Source: Micromonospora_H sonneratiae (GTDB lineage: Bacteria; Actinomycetota; Actinomycetes; Mycobacteriales; Micromonosporaceae). Taken from it: a stretch of 64,000 nucleotides of DNA. The stretch covers positions 62,001-126,000 of the forward strand of contig NZ_JBHTMP010000016.1 in NCBI RefSeq assembly GCF_042679305.1. Direction: 5' to 3'. Positions 59,968 to 64,000 of this stretch are shown in pieces. The notes under the pieces were generated by a model that did not search any database, was not told where the DNA came from, and worked only from the letters and a program-made list of their open reading frames with translations. Numbering within the stretch: the first letter of the stretch is position 1; each line of letters opens with the position of its first letter. A program made the position numbers and the translations under genes.

Positions 59968-61379
59968 CGTCGTACCGCCTCTCCGGCGATGTGCTCGATG
60001 GTGTCGGCCACCCGTTGGGCGGCCACCCGGTTGTCGAAGAGCGACACCATTCGATGGCGGGCCCGGTCGCCGCGAGTGGCCAGGGTCCCCGCCTCGAACT
60101 CCCGGTACGCGGCGTCGAGGGTGAGGTCCAGGGCGGTCGCGTCGCCCCGGGGGACCACCCAGCCGCAGGTGTCGTCGACGGTTTCCGGCAGTCCACCGGC
60201 ATCGCTGACGATGCTGGGCACCCCCATGGCACCCGCCTCGACGGCGGCGCCGTGTCCCTCGGACAGCGACGGGCTGACGCTCAGGTCGGCGGCCTGGTAG
60301 CAGGGGCGTACGTCGCCCACCGATTCCACCCAGGTCACGCTCGGATTCGTCGGGACGGCGAACCGTCGGATCAGCTCCTGGCGGTGCGTGACCCCGGCCG
60401 GGGTCCATCCGCCGCCGACCAGCAGCAGGTGGGCCCGGGGCCGCCGGGCCCGGAAGGACCGCCAGGCGGTCAGTAGTACGTCGTGTCCCTTGATGCCCTG
60501 CCCCTGGTACGCCAGGCGTTTCGGCGGATACACGTACGCCACCATGATGACCACGAACGCGTCCTGCGGGATGCCCAGTTCGGCACGGGCCTTGGCCTTC
60601 AGTTCGCTGGCTCGGAAGGTACGCGGTACCGGAACGGACCGGGGTGCGGTCGGGCGCGGAGGATGGGGCCCGGCACCGGCCGCCTGACCGATCCCGATCC
60701 CGACCGGTTGCGGATCAGTCCCGATCCCGACCGGTTGCGGATCAGTCCCGATCCCGACCGGTTGCGGATCAGTCCCGGTCCCGACCGCTTGCGGGTTAGC
60801 CGAGGCGCTGGTCAGGGGCCGGGCGGGATGGAAATGGTCGGTGTCGACCCCGCAGGTGGCCACCGGCCGGCGGGCTGGCGGGCAGCCGAGCTCGCCGTAG
60901 AGCCGGGCCGTGTAGTCGGTGCCGCAGATGGTGACGTGGTCCAGCCGCCACAGGTGGCGTTCGACCGGACGGATCACGGGGGATTCGAGGTAGAGAGGGC
61001 CGGCGACCATGTGCACGCGACGCAGTGGGAGGCCGACCGTGCTGATCCGGGCGGCCAGCGCCGAGGCGTACAGGTGGTAGTTGAGCACGTCCGGGCGGAG
61101 CCGGCGGATCAGGCCGCGCAGCCGCCACAGGCCGCGCAGCGTGCCGATGGTCGGTCTGAGTCGGAAGTCGAACGGGGACTCGACCACCTCGACGCCCCGG
61201 GCGCCGAGTTCGGTGGTGAGCCGGCCTGCACCGGGCGGGAGTACGACGACGACCCGGTGGCCGCGGCCACGCAACTCGGTGATCTGCGGCAGGATCCACC
61301 GGCCACCGTCGTTGGTCTTCAACAGCACGGCCACCCGCAGGCGCCGTGGGCCGGTCGTCGGTTCCTGGTCGTCGGTCAT
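59964..61379 (-). CDS. Glycosyltransferase family 4 with a repeat-containing interdomain linker
   Basis: A 471-residue protein, about 60 longer than its relatives. N-domain: RVAVLLKTNDGGRWILPQIT and LRPDVLNYHLYASALAARIS. Between the domains (about residues 196-250) lies a linker with three GTDPQPVGI-type units and a Pro-rich tail. The C-domain has VIMVAYVYPPKRLAYQGQGI, LLLVGGGWTPAGV and SPSLSEGHGAAVEAGAMGVP (E-x7-E). The start overlaps the acetyltransferase stop (ATGA). It adds an early sugar of the repeat unit, judging by its place in the operon. Confidence 0.92.
   Translation of the reverse strand: MTDDQEPTTGPRRLRVAVLLKTNDGGRWILPQITELRGRGHRVVVVLPPGAGRLTTELGARGVEVVESPFDFRLRPTIGTLRGLWRLRGLIRRLRPDVLNYHLYASALAARISTVGLPLRRVHMVAGPLYLESPVIRPVERHLWRLDHVTICGTDYTARLYGELGCPPARRPVATCGVDTDHFHPARPLTSASANPQAVGTGTDPQPVGIGTDPQPVGIGTDPQPVGIGIGQAAGAGPHPPRPTAPRSVPVPRTFRASELKAKARAELGIPQDAFVVIMVAYVYPPKRLAYQGQGIKGHDVLLTAWRSFRARRPRAHLLLVGGGWTPAGVTHRQELIRRFAVPTNPSVTWVESVGDVRPCYQAADLSVSPSLSEGHGAAVEAGAMGVPSIVSDAGGLPETVDDTCGWVVPRGDATALDLTLDAAYREFEAGTLATRGDRARHRMVSLFDNRVAAQRVADTIEHIAGEAVRR
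60693..60800. repeat. 27-bp in-frame minisatellite inside a glycosyltransferase gene
   Basis: Three perfect 27-bp units (60693-60719, 60720-60746, 60747-60773), each containing CCCGATCCCGACCGGTTGCG, are followed by a degenerate fourth to 60800. The unit is a multiple of three and encodes nine residues, so copy-number change would lengthen the interdomain linker without breaking the frame. Confidence 0.92.
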
Positions 61380-62023
61380 CTGGCCGGCACCCCTTTCACG
61401 ACGGTCGCGGCGGGTACGTCCCGCACGACGCAGGCACCGGCGCCGACGGTCGACTCCGCGCCGACCCGCAGGCCCTGCAACACCACGGCGGTCGCGCCGA
61501 TCAGCACCCCGGTCTCCACCTGGCAGTCGCCGGAGAGCGCGGCCAGCGGGTTGACGGACACGTGGTCGGCCACCACACAGTCGTGCGCCACGGTTGCGTT
61601 CTGGTTCAGGTGGACGTGCTGGCCGAGGGTCACGTTCGTGGTCACCCGTACCCCGGCGAAGGCCACCAGGCCCGCACCACTGACGAGGTCCGGACCGAGG
61701 GTCGCGTCCGGGTGCACCAGACTCGCCGCCGGAAGGCCGTACGTCCCTACCCGCTGGGCGACGGTACGACGGACCCGGGGGTCGCCGAGGCCCAGCACGA
61801 CGTGGGTGTCCCGCCCCACGTCCCGGAGCCGGTGCAGTGGCCCGAGGTACGTCGCGTCGAGGCGTTGCACGCGCTTGAGGTTGATCTCCGAGGGGCGGTC
61901 GTCCACGAAGCCGAGCACCCGCCAGCGTGGTTCGCCCGGAGCCGCCCCGTTGATGGCGCGGATGATGTCGAACATCTCCCGGCCGTGTCCGCCGCAGCCG
62001 ACGATCACGATTTCCCGGCTCAT
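61376..62023 (-). CDS. PglD/NeuD-type sugar acetyltransferase
   Basis: 215 residues from the ATG at 62023, overlapping the stop of the sugar transferase (ATGA). The N-terminal Rossmann-like domain begins REIVIVGCGGHGREMFDIIR and includes VLGFVDDRPSEIN. The C-terminal left-handed beta-helix has hexapeptide repeats (GAGLVAFAGVRVTTNVTLGQ, HVHLNQNATVAHDCVVADHV) with a catalytic His. It N-acetylates a 4-amino sugar nucleotide, the step after the DegT aminotransferase in bacillosamine-type pathways. Confidence 0.92.
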   Translation of the reverse strand: MSREIVIVGCGGHGREMFDIIRAINGAAPGEPRWRVLGFVDDRPSEINLKRVQRLDATYLGPLHRLRDVGRDTHVVLGLGDPRVRRTVAQRVGTYGLPAASLVHPDATLGPDLVSGAGLVAFAGVRVTTNVTLGQHVHLNQNATVAHDCVVADHVSVNPLAALSGDCQVETGVLIGATAVVLQGLRVGAESTVGAGACVVRDVPAATVVKGVPAR

Positions 62024-62715
62024 CGGACCACCCCGTCCGCGATCCGGCCCGGCTCGCCGCCGGTCCGGCCGGCCATCGCCGGCGTACGGGCGGGCGTCCC
62101 GGCGTTTCCGGTGAACTCGTGCGCGGTCGGGCTGCCCGGTGCCGCGATGCCGTCGCGACGCAGTACGGTCCACACCGTCGCGCAGAGGATCCGCAGATCC
62201 AGGGCGAGGCTGCGGTTGTCGACGTACCACACGTCGTGGGCGAACTTCTCGTCCCAGGTCAGCAGGTTGCGACCCCGTACCTGGGCCAGCCCGGTGATGC
62301 CCGGGCGCACCTCGTGCCGGCGGGCCTGTGTCGGGGTGTACCGGTCCAGGTACCGGCTCAGCAGCGGGCGCGGCCCGACCAGACTCATGTCGCCGCGCAG
62401 CACGTTCCACAGGGTCGGCAGTTCGTCCAGGCTGGTGGCCCGCAGCCAGGTGCCGAACCGGGTGAGGCGGCGGTCGTCGCCGACCTCGCCGGCTCCCGGA
62501 TCCACCGGCCGCATGCTGCGGAACTTGACCAGTTCGAAGAGCCGGCCGTGCCGGCCGGGCCGGTACTGCCGGAAGAGCACGGGTCGTCCGTGTGCCACCG
62601 CGACGGCCAGCGCCACGACCGCCATCAGCGGTGCGGCCAGTACCAGGGCCAGGGCGGCGACGACGACGTCCAGGATGCGCTTGACCCGGTCGTACCGGCC
62701 CGGTCCGGCCCTCAC
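62020..62715 (-). CDS. Initiating sugar-1-phosphate transferase (PglC/WbaP C-domain type)
   Basis: 231 residues; the GTG at 62715 overlaps the aminotransferase stop (GTGA). A single hydrophobic re-entrant helix at about residues 12-38 (RILDVVVAALALVLAAPLMA) is followed by the catalytic domain: PVLFRQYRPGRHGRLFELVK, FRSM, DELPTLWNVLRGDMSLVGPR and PGITGLAQVRGR. It transfers a phospho-sugar from UDP-sugar to undecaprenyl phosphate, the first committed step of the lipid-linked repeat unit. Lacking extra helices, it is the small PglC type. The C-terminal 30 residues are extra. Confidence 0.94.
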   Translation of the reverse strand: MRAGPGRYDRVKRILDVVVAALALVLAAPLMAVVALAVAVAHGRPVLFRQYRPGRHGRLFELVKFRSMRPVDPGAGEVGDDRRLTRFGTWLRATSLDELPTLWNVLRGDMSLVGPRPLLSRYLDRYTPTQARRHEVRPGITGLAQVRGRNLLTWDEKFAHDVWYVDNRSLALDLRILCATVWTVLRRDGIAAPGSPTAHEFTGNAGTPARTPAMAGRTGGEPGRIADGVVR

Positions 62716-63845
62716 CGGCCGGCCGCCAGGAATCCGGCGATGGCGTCCATGACCCGGTGGATCTGCGTCTCGTTGAGCGCCGAGCCGCTGGGCAGGGTGA
62801 GTCCGTTGGCGAACAGTCGGTCCGCCGCGCCGGTGAGGACGGCCTCGACTCCGGCGAAGAGCGGCTGTTGGTGCATGGGCTTCCAGTTCGGCCGGGTCTC
62901 GATGTTCTGCTTCGCGAGGTGGGCACCCAACTCGTCGGCCCGCCAACCGGCGAGGTCCGGGTCGACGATGATCGTGGTGAGCCAGCAGTTCGATCCGGTG
63001 TCGCCGTCGGCCAGCAGCCGGACTCCGGGTACGGCGGCGAACAGTTTCGCGTACCGCTCCCGCAGGAACCGCCGTCGGGACAGCATCTCCTCCAGCCGGC
63101 GCAGCTGTGCCCGACCGAGTGCCGCCAGTACGTTGCTCAGCCGGTAGTTGTAGCCGACGTCGATGTGTTCGTAGTGCGGCACCGGTTCCCGGGCCTGGGT
63201 CGACAGGTGCCGACACCGGTCGACGAGGGCGGCGTCGTCGGAGACCACCATGCCCCCGCCGGAGGTGGTGATGATCTTGTTGCCGTTGAAGGACAGCGCC
63301 GCGATCCGGCCGAAGGAGCCGGCGGCCCGGCCCTGATAGGTGGAGCCCAGGGCCTGTGCGGAGTCCTCTACCACCGGGATCCCGGCGGCCTCGCAGAGCG
63401 GCAGCAGGGTGGCATAGTCCGCGCAACTGCCGAACATGTCCACCGGCATCACCGCGGCGACCTCTTCGCCCGCGTCCCGGAGCCGGGGCAGCAGGTCGGC
63501 CAGCAGGCCGACGTCGATGTTTCCGGTGGCCGGGTCCACGTCCACGAGGACCGGTCGCGCGCCGGTGTAGCCGACCGCGTTGGCGGTGGCCACGAAGGTC
63601 AGCGTCGGTACGACTACCACCTGATCCGGGCCGACGCCGAGGCTGAGCAGGGCGAGGTGCAGGGCGGCGGTGCCGGAGCCCACCGCGACGGCGTGTTCGA
63701 CGCCCACCCGGGCGGCGATCTCCCGCTCGAACGTGTCGAGTTCCGGGCCGACCGGGGCGACCCAGCCGGACCGCAGGGCGGTGCGGACGTACGCCTCTTC
63801 CAGCGGCCCGATGTCTGGTGGGGACAGGTAGATCCGATTGGTCAT
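62712..63845 (-). CDS. DegT/DnrJ/EryC1/StrS-family PLP aminotransferase
   Basis: 377 residues from the ATG at 63845 (GGAAGG eight bases upstream). PLP site: AVGSGTAALHLALLSLG, VVEDSAQALGSTYQG and Schiff-base Lys190 in LSFNGNKIITTSGGG. This GNK-type context is found in PglE-like sugar-nucleotide aminotransferases. It would convert a UDP-4-keto sugar to a 4-amino sugar, which the neighbouring acetyltransferase then acetylates. The 4,6-dehydratase expected before it is not next to it in this window. It is the first visible gene of the minus-strand glycan operon. Confidence 0.93.
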   Translation of the reverse strand: MTNRIYLSPPDIGPLEEAYVRTALRSGWVAPVGPELDTFEREIAARVGVEHAVAVGSGTAALHLALLSLGVGPDQVVVVPTLTFVATANAVGYTGARPVLVDVDPATGNIDVGLLADLLPRLRDAGEEVAAVMPVDMFGSCADYATLLPLCEAAGIPVVEDSAQALGSTYQGRAAGSFGRIAALSFNGNKIITTSGGGMVVSDDAALVDRCRHLSTQAREPVPHYEHIDVGYNYRLSNVLAALGRAQLRRLEEMLSRRRFLRERYAKLFAAVPGVRLLADGDTGSNCWLTTIIVDPDLAGWRADELGAHLAKQNIETRPNWKPMHQQPLFAGVEAVLTGAADRLFANGLTLPSGSALNETQIHRVMDAIAGFLAAGR

Positions 63846-64000
63846 CGGCGAGGCCTTCCGCGCTGGAACCGAGTAAAGCGACCAAAAGGGTTGTATCAGA
63901 TCTACAGCGGGGCAAGCGTGCGTTTCAGCGATGTTAGTAACACTCAGGATGAGTAGTGACAGGCAGGACGAGTGGCACGTTACGTCGTCCGACCAGCCGG
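63846..64000. promoter_or_regulatory. Probable promoter region of the minus-strand glycan operon
   Basis: 155 bases, locally AT-richer around 63875-63950. No firm -35/-10 pair was found on the minus strand. A GTG at 63972 on the plus strand opens a frame to the window edge (ARYVVRPA) after GGCAGGACGA and might be a divergent gene start; too little is visible to name it. Confidence 0.3.

Overview
The window is high-GC actinomycete DNA: strong G/C third-position bias, many GTG starts, GGAGG-type ribosome binding sites, and operons stitched together by ATGA/GTGA/TGATG overlaps. Two hairpin sequences, at 5479-5525 and 12825-12885, look like intergenic hairpins I remember from Micromonosporaceae genomes, so Micromonospora or a close relative is the best guess. 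That placement is from memory, not from a search. I see no rRNA, tRNA, CRISPR array, transposase or phage gene.

Left part (1-12 kb): the end of a PLP-fold amino-acid enzyme translationally coupled to an MFS exporter and a methyltransferase; a TetR regulator with an MMPL exporter; a NarL-type two-component system divergent from a DrrA/DrrB-type ABC exporter, with a large dyad between them; a small HTH protein; an asparaginase; and an Lrp regulator divergent from a Cys/Met-type PLP lyase. 12.9-17.6 kb is an extracytoplasmic copper operon on the minus strand: PCu(A)C lipoprotein, Tat-exported DyP peroxidase, CopC, and a CopD-CtaG fusion.

17.8-20.7 kb is a decay zone. It holds a leftover partner of what looks like a broken STAND-type NTPase gene, a methyltransferase, a 20-bp x 9 tandem repeat inside an inverted repeat, and an XRE/DUF397 locus collapsed by deletion, with damaged divergent neighbours. 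htpG follows. Two ABC-2 exporters then flank a MarR regulator (22.7-27.7 kb), followed by a TetR-controlled esterase/membrane-protein pair and assorted enzymes, secreted proteins and regulators (30-42 kb), including a phosphoglucomutase.

42.1-46.8 kb carries a HigBA-type toxin-antitoxin module. It sits between a 1038-residue secreted zinc carboxypeptidase and a scar copy of that gene's 3' end plus terminator. From 47.1 kb to the right edge is a cell-surface polysaccharide region in two head-on operons. The plus-strand operon (epimerase remnant, nucleotidyltransferase, two epimerases, FkbM methyltransferase, SGNH acyltransferase) supplies and decorates sugars. The minus-strand operon (DegT aminotransferase, initiating sugar transferase, PglD-like acetyltransferase, four glycosyltransferases, flippase, polymerase) makes a Wzx/Wzy-type repeat unit that probably starts with a bacillosamine-like diamino sugar. 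Two adjacent glycosyltransferases in it share an identical 333-bp patch with codon usage unlike the rest of either gene.

The most notable signals are this homogenised glycosyltransferase patch, the toxin-antitoxin module between duplicated peptidase ends, the collapsed XRE/DUF397 locus, and the recurrence of in-frame minisatellites (18, 21 and 27 bp) across the window.
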